Assembly: GCF_003315615.1 (NCBI RefSeq)
Contig: NZ_PDCH01000006.1
Span: 40,934 to 104,933 of the forward strand
DNA from: Bifidobacterium xylocopae
Lineage (GTDB): Bacteria; Actinomycetota; Actinomycetes; Actinomycetales; Bifidobacteriaceae
Reading direction: 5' to 3'
Length of the DNA: 64,000 bases
The position numbers were made by a program, and so were the translations under genes. Each line of letters opens with the position of its first letter. The stretch's first letter is position 1. The notes beneath the pieces were generated by a model that was given only the letters and a program-made list of their open reading frames with translations, had not been told where the DNA came from and did not search any database. Positions 8,465 to 17,447 of this stretch are shown here, piece by piece.

Positions 8465-8992
8465 TCAGGCCTTGTCGGTGCTCTTGGTTGTTGCCTCGGT
8501 GCCTCCTGCGGCCTTCATCTGATCCAGGATGGACTGGAGGAGCTGCACGGTCTGCTGGTCGGGAGAGGGCGTGTCGTCTTTCGTTTTCTGGTCATTGCCC
8601 GAGCTGGATGCGAGACGGGTCAGATCACGCAGTTTGTTCATGGGCAGGATGATGCAGAAGTAGATGGCCGCCGCCACCAGGATGAAGTTCAGGATATCGC
8701 CGATTATAGCCCCGAAGGATATCGTCGCCTTGCCGTTGCTGATCGTCAGCAGCCCCGACAGGTCGGGTTTGCCGAAAATCATAGCTATGAGTGGGCTAAG
8801 CAGGTTCTTGACGATGGAATTGACTACGGCGGTGACCGCCGAGCCCATGACCACGCCGACCGCCATGTCGACCATGGAGCCGCGTGAGATGAATTGCTTG
8901 AAACCAGCCAGAGGCTCCTTGTCGCTGATCTTCGCCAGCTCGTGGGCTGCTTGCGCCGCCTGTTGTGTTACTGGTGTGCCGCCGGATGCCAT
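8465..8992 (-). CDS. mscL: Large-conductance mechanosensitive channel MscL
   Basis: A 175-residue channel that opens under membrane tension to release solutes during hypo-osmotic shock. The N-terminal region FKQFISRGSMVDMAVGVVMG leads into TM1 (AVTAVVNSIVKNLLSPLIAM). TM2 is FGAIIGDILNFILVAAAIYF, and a charged cytoplasmic helix follows. Both the N- and C-terminal tails are longer than in E. coli MscL: about 30 residues precede the TM1 motif and the tail is rich in Ser, Asp and Thr. The start is the ATG with GGGAGAGGAGC just upstream. In actinobacteria mscL commonly neighbours a SAF-domain protein and an FmdB zinc ribbon, as here. Confidence 0.95.
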   Translation of the reverse strand: MASGGTPVTQQAAQAAHELAKISDKEPLAGFKQFISRGSMVDMAVGVVMGSAVTAVVNSIVKNLLSPLIAMIFGKPDLSGLLTISNGKATISFGAIIGDILNFILVAAAIYFCIILPMNKLRDLTRLASSSGNDQKTKDDTPSPDQQTVQLLQSILDQMKAAGGTEATTKSTDKA

Positions 8993-9095
8993 GCTGCTCC
9001 TCTCCCTTGTGGGGCGTCCTCCCTTATGGAAGACGTTCTCCCCGTTCCATTATGACTCCCGACCGCGGACTGAAGGTGTTACGTCCCGACTCCTG

Positions 9096-9821
9096 TCAAC
9101 TCCCGCCGGTGGCCACCGCGATGATCGGTGCGCCCTCCGGTAGGCTCAGCGCCTTGATAGCGTCGTCCGGTTTGAGGGCGAAGGCGGTCATACCGGAGTC
9201 GCTGTCCTTGCCGACGGTTCCCAAGGGGTCAGGCTTTCCCTTTGTCTGTGGGAGGGCCATGATTGTGGCTTCGCGGGCGATCGCGCAGGCGCCCTGGCTT
9301 TGGGCACCCTCCTTGCCGTCGCCGGTCTGCAGGCCTTCCTGCCCGCTTTTGCCGTCACAGCCGGTCGAGGAGACCAGCCGCACATGTTGACCGGGCAGCA
9401 TCGACTCGGGGGCGGAGGAGAGGGACAGCCGGACGGTGGTGGTTCCCACGGGCGGTGGTGGCACCCGGGTCAGGGCTGTTCCGGCAATCGGCTGGCCGGA
9501 CTCCAGATCCGTCAGTGTGGTCATACCCACGGCCTCGTCCGGGCGGCTGAGCAGCTTGCCTGTCAGACCGGAGGTGGGGATGGATTCGGTATGGAGCATT
9601 TCCGGGGATATACGCGTCCCGCGTTCGACCCGACGTGCGGCGGTCAGCACCGGTGTGCGGGAGCTTGCTCCCCCGAGGGTCTGCAGGACGCAGAAGACGG
9701 CCAGGCCTGCGCAAAGGCACGCCGCCAGACGACGAAAGTGCACCGTTTGGCGGCGGCCTTCCAGACCGGATCGCCGGCCTGGAAGGCCGGCTGAGGACAA
9801 TGAGGGCAGTGTTAGCTTCAT
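9096..9821 (-). CDS. SAF-domain (CpaB/RcpC-like) membrane-anchored protein
   Basis: A 241-residue protein with a basic N-terminus followed by one membrane segment (LAACLCAGLAVFCVLQTLGGA, about residues 33-53). A SAF domain follows: AARRVERGTRISPEMLHTESIP, then a proline-rich strand around ALTRVPPPPVGTTTVRLSLS. Two cysteines in the outer part may form a disulfide. SAF proteins of this type are related to CpaB of Flp pilus assembly, but no pilus genes are nearby, so a pilus role is not supported. The same order, SAF protein next to mscL and an FmdB protein, is familiar from other actinobacteria. The start is weakly supported because no strong Shine-Dalgarno is seen. Confidence 0.75.
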   Translation of the reverse strand: MKLTLPSLSSAGLPGRRSGLEGRRQTVHFRRLAACLCAGLAVFCVLQTLGGASSRTPVLTAARRVERGTRISPEMLHTESIPTSGLTGKLLSRPDEAVGMTTLTDLESGQPIAGTALTRVPPPPVGTTTVRLSLSSAPESMLPGQHVRLVSSTGCDGKSGQEGLQTGDGKEGAQSQGACAIAREATIMALPQTKGKPDPLGTVGKDSDSGMTAFALKPDDAIKALSLPEGAPIIAVATGGS

Positions 9822-9918
9822 GCCGCCATCCTGCTACGGACAGGCTGCAGGGGGAAGCGACCGCGGCCGATGTGGTCGAATGTGCCTGGCGATGCCAGTG
9901 TGGCAGGACGGGGTGGGG

Positions 9919-10125
9919 CTACTTTTTGGTGGAGTCCGAGGAGGCCGAGCCGCCGTCGGTCCGGTAGAAGCCGTGCCCCTTGAACTCGATCGGCACGGCT
10001 GAGTAGACCTTACGTACCTGTTCCTGACCGCACTTGGGGCAGACGGTGACCGGATCGTCGCTGAAGGATTGCTCCTTGGTGAAGTCGTACCCGCAATTCT
10101 TGCAACGGTAATGGTAGGTTGGCAC
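9919..10125 (-). CDS. FmdB-family zinc-ribbon protein
   Basis: A 68-residue protein starting MPTYHYRCKNCGYDF (GTG start). It carries two CxxC pairs, CKNC and CPKC, that make one zinc ribbon, plus the conserved strand VRKVYSAVPIEFKGHGFYRTD. The family is widespread and its role unproved; regulatory or RNA-related roles have been suggested. GTG 10125 is chosen because GGAGG lies about 11 bases upstream and family members begin MPTY. The frame extends 90 bases further upstream without similarity. It is divergent from the next gene. Confidence 0.88.
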   Translation of the reverse strand: MPTYHYRCKNCGYDFTKEQSFSDDPVTVCPKCGQEQVRKVYSAVPIEFKGHGFYRTDGGSASSDSTKK

Positions 10126-10239
10126 AGTCCGCTCCCTCCGAAGATTCGTGCTCTGATAACAATCCGACAACCCATATCCTAGCCCCCTGCAGGGTCCGGA
10201 AGTCCCGTTCCTCAACCTTCAGCGGCATACAATGGCCGT

Positions 10240-10932
10240 ATGTCCGTCTTCCACAGTCTTTTGGACGCCCTTCACCAGGCGGCCGTCCAGCGCGGCCAGG
10301 CACGCTCCTTCATCATGCCTGATCGCTTGGGTCCCGTCGCCGGCCATGGGGATTTCGCTCTGAGGCCGCTGCTTTTGGATGATGAAGCCGAATGGGGTCG
10401 GGTGCGCTGGAGCAACGATTCCTGGCTGGCTCCCTGGGAGTCGGGGGACCCCGAAGGAGGTGCCGGTTTGTCCTTCGCCCAGTGGGTGTCACGAATGAGG
10501 CAGGCCGAAGCGGAGGGGAGCGGCGCTGTGTTTGCGATGGTCTTCCAGACCGCCATCGTCGGGCAGATATCGTTGGGCGCCATCCGCTATGGCTCCATGC
10601 GTTCCGGCATGGTGGGCTACTGGGTTGATCGGGCGCACGCCGGCCATGGGTTCGCCCCGTTGGCATTGGCCCTGCTGGGCGACTGGGCCCTGCATGATCC
10701 GTCGGGCCCGCGTCTGCACCGCCTGGAGGTCGCCATTCTGCCGGAGAACGCACGGTCCCTGCGTGTCCCGGCGAAGCTGGGTATGCGGTCGGAAGGGCTC
10801 AGGCCAGGGTACATGTTCGTGCGAGGCGGTTGGAGGGACCACCTGACCTTCAGCCTGTTGGCCGACGACATCCGTACCCCCCTGGTCGGGCGCCTCCGGA
10901 GCGGTGACGGCGACACGCCTGGGAAGGCTTGA
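10240..10932 (+). CDS. GNAT acetyltransferase, RimJ/RimL-like
   Basis: A 230-residue acetyl-CoA N-acetyltransferase. The fold signature starts around residue 30 (FALRPLLLDDEAEWGRVRW). The acetyl-CoA loop region is YWVDRAHAGHGFAPLALALL, followed by HRLEVAILPENARSLRVPAKLGMRSEG. RimJ-type enzymes acetylate N-termini of ribosomal proteins, but this substrate assignment is by family only. The neighbouring membrane gene starts right at its stop codon, so the two form a transcription unit. In many actinobacteria rimJ sits between glp/moeA and glpR/sepX; here the molybdotransferase gene is absent. Confidence 0.85.
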   Translation: MSVFHSLLDALHQAAVQRGQARSFIMPDRLGPVAGHGDFALRPLLLDDEAEWGRVRWSNDSWLAPWESGDPEGGAGLSFAQWVSRMRQAEAEGSGAVFAMVFQTAIVGQISLGAIRYGSMRSGMVGYWVDRAHAGHGFAPLALALLGDWALHDPSGPRLHRLEVAILPENARSLRVPAKLGMRSEGLRPGYMFVRGGWRDHLTFSLLADDIRTPLVGRLRSGDGDTPGKA

Positions 10933-12156
10933 GTGCGGGGCATGCTCTCCTCTATCCTTGGAGGTATGGTATATGAGTCGCTGTCAAGCATCCTTCTGCT
11001 GTTGATAACGGCGTTACTTGTGCTCGGCTGGTTACCGGGTCGGACGATGAGGGGCATGAAGCGTGCCTCCCAGCATAGGCAGGACCGTATGTCCGCCTCG
11101 CTCCACCTGGTCGATGAGAGCAGCGCACGGCGGTTCGGGGACACTGAACCACGCAGGTTGAAAGGGTTGGTTATGCAGCCAGAGCGCGAAGGCGGAGAGG
11201 GCCGCCGGGAGGCCGAGAGGGTCAAGCGCGTCCGCCTCATGCGCCGGGCCGCGGCCCGCCGCCGGCGAATCCTGACCGGTTCCCTGTTGGTCGCTACCAT
11301 GGGGTTGGGGTTCCTATCGTATGCGGCCTCACTCAGCCCGTTATTCTGTTTGATTCCCCTGGCATTGTTGGCTGTCGTCCTGGTGGCAGGCGCGAGGGCG
11401 GCCGCCCAGGCCCGCCGGTGGGAGGCCCGTCTGGCCGAACGCCAGCGCAGGCAGCACGCACATCGTCCGCATCCCCAAGCGCCAAGCGAACATGTCGCTG
11501 CCGCTGACCCGGCTAAGGTCGAGGGCCAGACCACCGATGCCATGAGCCAGCAGGACATAAAAGCTGCCATCCTCCAAGCCAGGCAGGCGCAGGTTCAGGC
11601 TCTTGCGGCACGTTCGGACGAACGGCGGGAGGAAGCGCCAACAGCCGGGGGCGACGCGCAGGTCAAGAGCGTGCAGTCGGTCCGGCCGCCGCTCGAGCCG
11701 ACCGGCGACCACGCCGATGACAGCGAACAGGCGAAAAGCGGAAATCCGGCTTTGGGGCACCAGAATCAGCCGCTGCTTTCCTTCTCGATGGGCCGGCCGC
11801 GGCAGGGGATCCCGCCCAAACAGGCCGAACCCCTCAGCCGTGAGATTCAATCGACCAAGCAGGTGTCCAAGGCGGTGCCCCGGCCGGAGGCCGTCAAAGC
11901 CGCTGCCGCCCAATCGGCCGACGAGCGGACCGACAAGGCGGATGGCAGGAACGACGTCGTCGATCGCCAAGCCCGATATGGGGCATCGAATCCGACGGCC
12001 GGGGCCAGGCGTCCGGCCACAGGCACCAAGGGCGGCCGACCTTCTGATTTCCACCGTCGTGAGATCCAGGCCGATGTGGAGGCGCCGGAACTGAGCGAGG
12101 ATTCCCTGGGCAAGGTCGGAGTCGAGGCAATACTTGCCCGGCGCAGCAAGGCCTGA
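10933..12156 (+). CDS. Membrane protein resembling SepX/GlpR (actinobacterial division factor)
   Basis: A protein of up to 407 residues with one N-terminal membrane helix (SLSSILLLLITALLVLGWLP), then about 65 basic cytoplasmic residues. A helical hairpin follows in the membrane around residues 112-152 (ILTGSLLVATMGLGFLSYAA and LFCLIPLALLAVVLVAGARA). A long Gln/Ala/Arg-rich tail of about 250 residues ends in GVEAILARRSKA. The one-plus-two helix topology, Arg-rich post-TM helix and position directly after rimJ match SepX of Streptomyces, the GlpR receptor of gephyrin-like Glp in Corynebacterium. Primary sequence identity looks low, so the assignment is inference from topology and context. The start is uncertain: GTG 10933 abuts the preceding stop; ATG 10942 and ATG 10966 are alternatives. 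Confidence 0.6.
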   Translation: MRGMLSSILGGMVYESLSSILLLLITALLVLGWLPGRTMRGMKRASQHRQDRMSASLHLVDESSARRFGDTEPRRLKGLVMQPEREGGEGRREAERVKRVRLMRRAAARRRRILTGSLLVATMGLGFLSYAASLSPLFCLIPLALLAVVLVAGARAAAQARRWEARLAERQRRQHAHRPHPQAPSEHVAAADPAKVEGQTTDAMSQQDIKAAILQARQAQVQALAARSDERREEAPTAGGDAQVKSVQSVRPPLEPTGDHADDSEQAKSGNPALGHQNQPLLSFSMGRPRQGIPPKQAEPLSREIQSTKQVSKAVPRPEAVKAAAAQSADERTDKADGRNDVVDRQARYGASNPTAGARRPATGTKGGRPSDFHRREIQADVEAPELSEDSLGKVGVEAILARRSKA

Positions 12157-12201
12157 CCACAGGTTCGGCCTGCCGGCAACGGTAGGCGTTCACTCAAAGC
12201 G

Positions 12202-12228
12202 TTAGCACTCAAGTTGGCAGAGTGCTAA
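12202..12228 (+). promoter_or_regulatory. CIRCE operator (HrcA site) upstream of groES
   Basis: TTAGCACTC, a 9-base spacer and GAGTGCTAA form a perfect CIRCE inverted repeat, 117 bases before the groES start. CIRCE is the established binding site of the heat-shock repressor HrcA. Confidence 0.97.
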
Positions 12229-12345
12229 TTTCGCGCTACCATACAACTAGCGCAGCGGAAGGCGTCGGTGGGTGCCGTCAGCCTCTCATCGGCTTTCTGG
12301 TGCGGGTAACCCATTGAGCGTACTCATAGAAAGAGGAGGTCCACA

Positions 12346-12639
12346 GTGTCGATCTCACTCACACCGTTGGAAGACAAGATCGTAATCAAGCAGGCTCCCG
12401 CCGAGACCAAGACCGCGTCGGGTCTGGTCATCCCGGATTCCGCCAAGGAGAAGCCCCAGCAGGGCGATGTCTTGGCTGTAGGCCCCGGCCGCCGCGACGA
12501 TAAGGGAGAGCGTATCCCCGTCGACATCAAGGTCGGCGACAAGGTGCTGTACTCCAAGTATGGCGGCACTGAAGTCAACTACGAAGGCGAGGATTACCTG
12601 ATCGTTTCGGCACGCGACGTGCTGGCCGTCCTCAAGTAA
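12346..12639 (+). CDS. groES: Co-chaperonin GroES
   Basis: A 97-residue GroES, the heptameric lid of the GroEL folding chamber. It starts [20 protein letters not shown] and shows the mobile-loop region [19 protein letters not shown], then [15 protein letters not shown]. The GTG start is supported by AGGAGG 6 bases upstream. groEL does not follow; a strong terminator closes the unit, so groES is monocistronic here. It is controlled by the perfect CIRCE element upstream. Confidence 0.97.
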   Translation: MSISLTPLEDKIVIKQAPAETKTASGLVIPDSAKEKPQQGDVLAVGPGRRDDKGERIPVDIKVGDKVLYSKYGGTEVNYEGEDYLIVSARDVLAVLK

Positions 12640-12657
12640 GTTTTTGCCGGAAGTAGT

Positions 12658-12696
12658 GAGGCCCCCCGGGTGGTTCTGAATCGCCCGGGGGGCCTC
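12658..12696 (+). terminator. Strong hairpin terminator after groES
   Basis: GAGGCCCCCCGGG at 12658-12670 pairs perfectly with CCCGGGGGGCCTC at 12684-12696, a 13-bp stem. GCTTCG and a long C run follow rather than a T-run. Confidence 0.85.
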
Positions 12697-12706
12697 GCTT
12701 CGTCTG

Positions 12707-12718
12707 CCCCCCCCCCCC
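12707..12718. repeat. Homopolymeric C12 tract
   Basis: Twelve consecutive C residues lie between the groES terminator and the nrd promoter region. Such tracts are prone to slippage. The position is intergenic, about 46 bases before the first NrdR box. Confidence 0.9.
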
Positions 12719-12763
12719 ATGCTGCCATGGTTGGCGGGTGCTCTGTGAGATTGGGCACACAAA

Positions 12764-12810
12764 ACACTAGATATGCCCCTCGCAAATTTTAGAATTACTA
12801 GATATAGTGG
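12764..12810 (+). promoter_or_regulatory. Paired NrdR boxes upstream of nrdIEF
   Basis: Two 16-base elements, ACACTAGATATGCCCC (12764-12779) and TTACTAGATATAGTGG (12795-12810), resemble the NrdR consensus ACACTATATATAGTGT. Their equivalent bases are 31 apart, about three helical turns, the usual geometry for NrdR repressor pairs. They lie just before the nrdI coding region. The second box is the better palindrome. Confidence 0.85.
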
Positions 12811-12882
12811 TTCTCGGTTGGTCGTTAGCGGAGCGTTCCGCTACCGACCCTGGAAATGGGTTTCGCCAAACGGGAGGTTGAG

Positions 12883-13377
12883 ATGGAGCAGTCAGCGCCA
12901 GCACAGGAGGCGCAAATGGTCAGCATGCCTGAATACCCGGCGGACGGGGAACGGATCGGTGCTCTGGTCTATTTCTCCTCCCAGTCCGAGAACACTGCCC
13001 GTTTCGTGGCCAACTGCCATCTCCAGGAGGAGGGCATTGACGTCTTCCGCATCCCGGTCAGACCCCATGAGCCGCCACTGAATGTACGCGAGCCCTATAT
13101 TCTGATGGTCCCCACATATGGGGGAGGCTCCGCCCGCAAGGCGGTCCTGCCGCAGATCAAACGTTTCCTGAACGACCCGGCCAACCGGGCGGGCATACGG
13201 GGGGTCATAGCATCAGGCAATACCAATTTCGGCGAGGCGTTCTGCATGGCCGGGGACATCGTCTCCCAAAAATGCAAGGTCCCTTTCCTCTACTACTTCG
13301 AACTGATGGGAACCAAGGAGGACGAGACCAAGGTACGGCAAGGAGTCCTGGACTTTTTCCGCAACCACCCCGAATGA
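12883..13377 (+). CDS. nrdI: Flavodoxin-like NrdI, class Ib RNR maturation protein
   Basis: About 164 residues. NrdI is the flavoprotein that supplies oxidant to assemble the Mn(III)2-tyrosyl radical cofactor in NrdF. FMN-binding features are [22 protein letters not shown] and [16 protein letters not shown]. The start is ambiguous: ATG 12883 has GGAGG 5 bases upstream, while ATG 12916 also has AGGAGG 5 bases upstream and lies closer to the conserved domain; ATG 12856 is less likely. It is the first gene of nrdI-nrdE-nrdF. The usual first gene of this operon type, nrdH, is not present. Confidence 0.93.
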   Translation: MEQSAPAQEAQMVSMPEYPADGERIGALVYFSSQSENTARFVANCHLQEEGIDVFRIPVRPHEPPLNVREPYILMVPTYGGGSARKAVLPQIKRFLNDPANRAGIRGVIASGNTNFGEAFCMAGDIVSQKCKVPFLYYFELMGTKEDETKVRQGVLDFFRNHPE

Positions 13378-13474
13378 ACGCAGGTTGCAGGCCCGAGTGG
13401 GCCGAAGGTTTTGCGATACACGAATGAATGCAATGAATGAACACCGGGCCACCGGCCCCGGGAAAGGACGCCAG

Positions 13475-15667
13475 ATGGCAGCACAGGACGACACGTCATT
13501 GGCCTTGGACAGGACAACGAGTGAGGGGGAGGCGTACGACCCCGCACGCGACTACCATGCATTGAACGCGATGCTCAACCTATACGACAGGAATGGGCGG
13601 ATCCAGTTCGACAAGGACAAGGAGGCCGAGCGCCAGTACATGACCACGCATGTGGCCGCCAACACACGCCCGTTCGCCTCCACGGCCGAACGCCTGCGGT
13701 ACCTGACGGACAACCTGTATTACGACAAGGCCGTGTTCGCAAAATACAGCCCCGGTTTCCTGGACCGCATCTATGCGCACGCCGAGTCCGCTGGCTTCGA
13801 GTTCGAGACCTTCCTTGGTGCCTTCAAGTTCTACACCTCATACGCGCTCAAGTCCTTCGACGGCAAGCAGTATCTGGAGGACTTCCCCCAACGGTCCGTC
13901 GCCGTGGCCCTGGAGCTGGCGGACGGTGACGAGGCCGCGGCCATGAAGTACGCCGATGAGATCATCTCCGGCCGCTTCCAGCCCGCCACCCCGACCTTCC
14001 TCAACCTGGGCAAGGCCCAGCGCGGTGAGCCCGTCTCCTGTTTCCTGGTGCGCATCGAAGACAACATGGAGTCCATATCCCGTGGCATCAACGCTGCCCT
14101 GCAGCTGTCCAAGCGAGGCGGTGGAGTGGCCTTGCTGCTATCGAATCTGCGTGAGCTCGGTGCCCCGATCAAGCACATCGAGAACCAGTCCTCCGGTGTG
14201 ATTCCGGTCATGAAGCTCCTGGAAGACTCCTTCTCCTATGCCAACCAGTTGGGGGCCCGCCAGGGCGCAGGCGCGGTCTACCTCAACGCCCATCACCCGG
14301 ACATCCTGCGATTCCTCGACACCAAGCGCGAGAACGCGGATGAGAAGATCCGCATCAAATCCCTCGCCCTTGGTGTGGTGGTGCCCGATATCACCTTTGA
14401 GCTGGCGAAGAAAAAGGAGCCCATGGCGCTCTTCTCCCCCTACGACGTTGAGCGCGTATACGGCAAGCCATTCGCCGACATATCCGTGAGCGAGCACTAC
14501 GAGGAGATGGTCAAGGACAGCCGTATCCACAAGAAGTACATCGACGCACGCGACTTCTTCATGACCCTGGCCGAAATCCAGTTCGAGTCCGGCTACCCAT
14601 ACATCCTCTTCGAGGACACGGTCAACAAGGCCAACCCGATCGACGGCCGGATCACCATGAGCAACCTGTGCTCCGAGATCCTGCAGGTCCAGGAGCCCTC
14701 CACCTACGACGAAAACCTGAACTACAGCCATGTTGGCCGCGACATCTCCTGCAACCTGGGTTCGCTGAACATCGCCAAAGCCATCGACGGTGGGCTCGCG
14801 GACACGGTGGAGACCGCCATCCGTGCCCTGACCTCAGTGTCCGACCACACCAACATCGAGGCCGTCCCCTCCATCAAGCGAGGCAATGACGAGGGCCACG
14901 CCATCGGCCTCGGGCAGATGAACCTCCATGGTTTCCTGGCCCGCGAGGGCATCCACTACGGCTCCGAGGAGGGGCTGGACTTTACGGACATGTACTTCAT
15001 GACCGTGGCATACCATGCCTACCGGGCCTCCCACCAGATCGCGGTGGACCGGGGGCATGCCTTCGCGACCTTCGCCAGGTCCGCCTACGCCAAGCCCGCC
15101 GGCCAGGGCAACTACTTCGACAAGTACACGGATGGACGGCGCTCGCTGGAGCCCAGGACCGAGCGGGTGCGTGCCATCTTCGCCAAGTACGGCATCGAGA
15201 TCCCCTCGGTTGAGGATTGGCGGGAGCTCCAGGCGCAGATCATCCGTGACGGCATATACAATCAGAACCTCCAGGCCATCCCACCCACAGGCTCCATCTC
15301 CTACATCAACCACTCCACCTCCTCAATCCTGCCCATCCCGGCCAAGATAGAGATCCGCAAGGAAGGCAAGATCGGTCGCGTCTACTACCCGGCGCCCTTC
15401 ATGACCAACGAGAACCTGGACTACTACGAGGATGCCTACGAGATCGGGTGGAAGAAGATCATCGACACCTATGCCGAAGCGACCCAGCATGTGGACCAAG
15501 GACTGTCGCTGACTCTGTTCTTCCCTGACACCACCACCACACGCGAGGTCAACAAGGCGCAGATCTACGCCTGGCGTAAGGGCATCAAGACCCTCTACTA
15601 CATCCGCATCCGTCAGCAGGCGCTTGAGGGCACGGAGGTCAAGGACTGCGTCTCCTGCATGCTGTAG
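13475..15667 (+). CDS. nrdE: Class Ib ribonucleoside-diphosphate reductase, alpha subunit
   Basis: A 730-residue catalytic subunit that reduces NDPs to dNDPs. It shows the substrate-loop and active-site motifs: [18 protein letters not shown] (with the redox Cys), NLCSEILQ (active-site Cys and Glu), [15 protein letters not shown] (second redox Cys) and the paired tyrosines near LYYIRIRQQ. The C-terminus ends CVSCML, the swinging CxxC that accepts electrons from a glutaredoxin-like NrdH or thioredoxin. ATG 13475 is chosen because GGAAAGGA lies 6 bases upstream; upstream in-frame ATGs at 13424 and 13433 lack a site. The N-terminus lacks an ATP-cone, as is typical of class Ib. Confidence 0.97.
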   Translation: MAAQDDTSLALDRTTSEGEAYDPARDYHALNAMLNLYDRNGRIQFDKDKEAERQYMTTHVAANTRPFASTAERLRYLTDNLYYDKAVFAKYSPGFLDRIYAHAESAGFEFETFLGAFKFYTSYALKSFDGKQYLEDFPQRSVAVALELADGDEAAAMKYADEIISGRFQPATPTFLNLGKAQRGEPVSCFLVRIEDNMESISRGINAALQLSKRGGGVALLLSNLRELGAPIKHIENQSSGVIPVMKLLEDSFSYANQLGARQGAGAVYLNAHHPDILRFLDTKRENADEKIRIKSLALGVVVPDITFELAKKKEPMALFSPYDVERVYGKPFADISVSEHYEEMVKDSRIHKKYIDARDFFMTLAEIQFESGYPYILFEDTVNKANPIDGRITMSNLCSEILQVQEPSTYDENLNYSHVGRDISCNLGSLNIAKAIDGGLADTVETAIRALTSVSDHTNIEAVPSIKRGNDEGHAIGLGQMNLHGFLAREGIHYGSEEGLDFTDMYFMTVAYHAYRASHQIAVDRGHAFATFARSAYAKPAGQGNYFDKYTDGRRSLEPRTERVRAIFAKYGIEIPSVEDWRELQAQIIRDGIYNQNLQAIPPTGSISYINHSTSSILPIPAKIEIRKEGKIGRVYYPAPFMTNENLDYYEDAYEIGWKKIIDTYAEATQHVDQGLSLTLFFPDTTTTREVNKAQIYAWRKGIKTLYYIRIRQQALEGTEVKDCVSCML

Positions 15668-16756
<1,089 letters not shown>

Positions 16757-16884
16757 AGGTCGGTTACCGGCAGGTCGGCCCTGGGCGGATATGCGCGACA
16801 CGGCCCGGGACTGACTTGCGAAAGTCGACGAAACGTGTCATCATAGGCAAGTTGCCGTGCTGAGCTTAACGCTTTGTGCGACAT

Positions 16885-16966
16885 GGCGGATTTCCCAAGC
16901 GGTCAAAGGGAGCTGACTGTAAATCAGCCGCGTAATGCTTCAGAGGTTCGAATCCTCTATCCGCCA
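16885..16966 (+). tRNA. tRNA-Tyr (GTA)
   Basis: The acceptor GGCGGAT pairs with ATCCGCC. The anticodon loop CTGTAAA has anticodon GTA, and the variable arm is long, as expected for a class II tRNA. First of a three-tRNA cluster reading toward rpmG. Confidence 0.96.
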
Positions 16967-16967
16967 C

Positions 16968-17039
16968 GCCTCGGTAGCTCAGTGGCAGAGCACTTCCTTG
17001 GTAAGGAAGAGGTCGTGAGTCCGATTCTCACCCGAGGCT
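16968..17039 (+). tRNA. tRNA-Thr (GGT)
   Basis: The acceptor GCCTCGG pairs with CCGAGGC. The D arm is GCTCAGTGGCAGAGC, the anticodon loop TTGGTAA, and GTCCGATTC lies in the T arm. It begins 1 base after the Tyr tRNA. Confidence 0.96.
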
Positions 17040-17043
17040 CTCT

Positions 17044-17117
17044 GGCGGGGTAGCTCAGCTGGCTAGAGCGTACGACTCATAATCGTAAGGTCAAGAGTTC
17101 GAGTCTCTTCCTCGCTA
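17044..17117 (+). tRNA. tRNA-Met (CAT)
   Basis: The acceptor GGCGGGG pairs, with two wobbles, with CCTCGCT. The anticodon stem-loop is ACGACTCATAATCGT with anticodon CAT, and the T arm is AGAGTTCGAGTCTCT. A paired first base suggests an elongator rather than an initiator tRNA. Confidence 0.95.
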
Positions 17118-17162
17118 CGGACGCAGGCAGAAGCCTGCGTGAAACGACTACAGAGGTGAACC

Positions 17163-17330
17163 ATGGCAAAAGCCGCAGATATTCGTCCTGGCATTACGCT
17201 GGCGTGCACCGTGTGCAAGGAGCGTAATTACATCACGACGAAGAACCGTCGCAACACTCCTGACCGCCTCGAGCTCAAGAAGTTCTGCCCCCGTTGCGGG
17301 AAGCACACTGTTCATCGTGAGACCCGCTGA
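17163..17330 (+). CDS. rpmG: 50S ribosomal protein L33
   Basis: A 55-residue L33 of the zinc-binding (C+) type. It starts [18 protein letters not shown] and carries the pairs CTVC and CPRC, with [20 protein letters not shown] between. AGAGGTG precedes the ATG. It lies directly after tRNA-Thr and tRNA-Met, a gene order shared with other actinobacteria, and is probably processed from the same transcript. A terminator follows 30 bases after the stop. Confidence 0.97.
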   Translation: MAKAADIRPGITLACTVCKERNYITTKNRRNTPDRLELKKFCPRCGKHTVHRETR

Positions 17331-17359
17331 GAGCTGATCGAGTCTCCAGACGTTTCCCA

Positions 17360-17386
17360 AAGGCCCGGCCATTCGCCGGGCCTTTT
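17360..17386 (+). terminator. Rho-independent terminator after rpmG
   Basis: AAGGCCCGGC and GCCGGGCCTT form a perfect 10-bp stem with a 5-base loop, followed by two further T residues. Confidence 0.9.
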
Positions 17387-17434
17387 CGCATGTCCGAACG
17401 CCTGTGTTCCATGTCATCCGGCCAGGCCGCGGGC

Positions 17435-17440
17435 TAGACT
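17435..17440 (+). promoter_or_regulatory. Putative -10 (TAGACT) for leaderless murB
   Basis: TAGACT ends 7 bases before the murB ATG and no Shine-Dalgarno is present between them. Transcription would start at or next to the initiation codon. Confidence 0.55.
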
Positions 17441-17447
17441 ATCTCTC

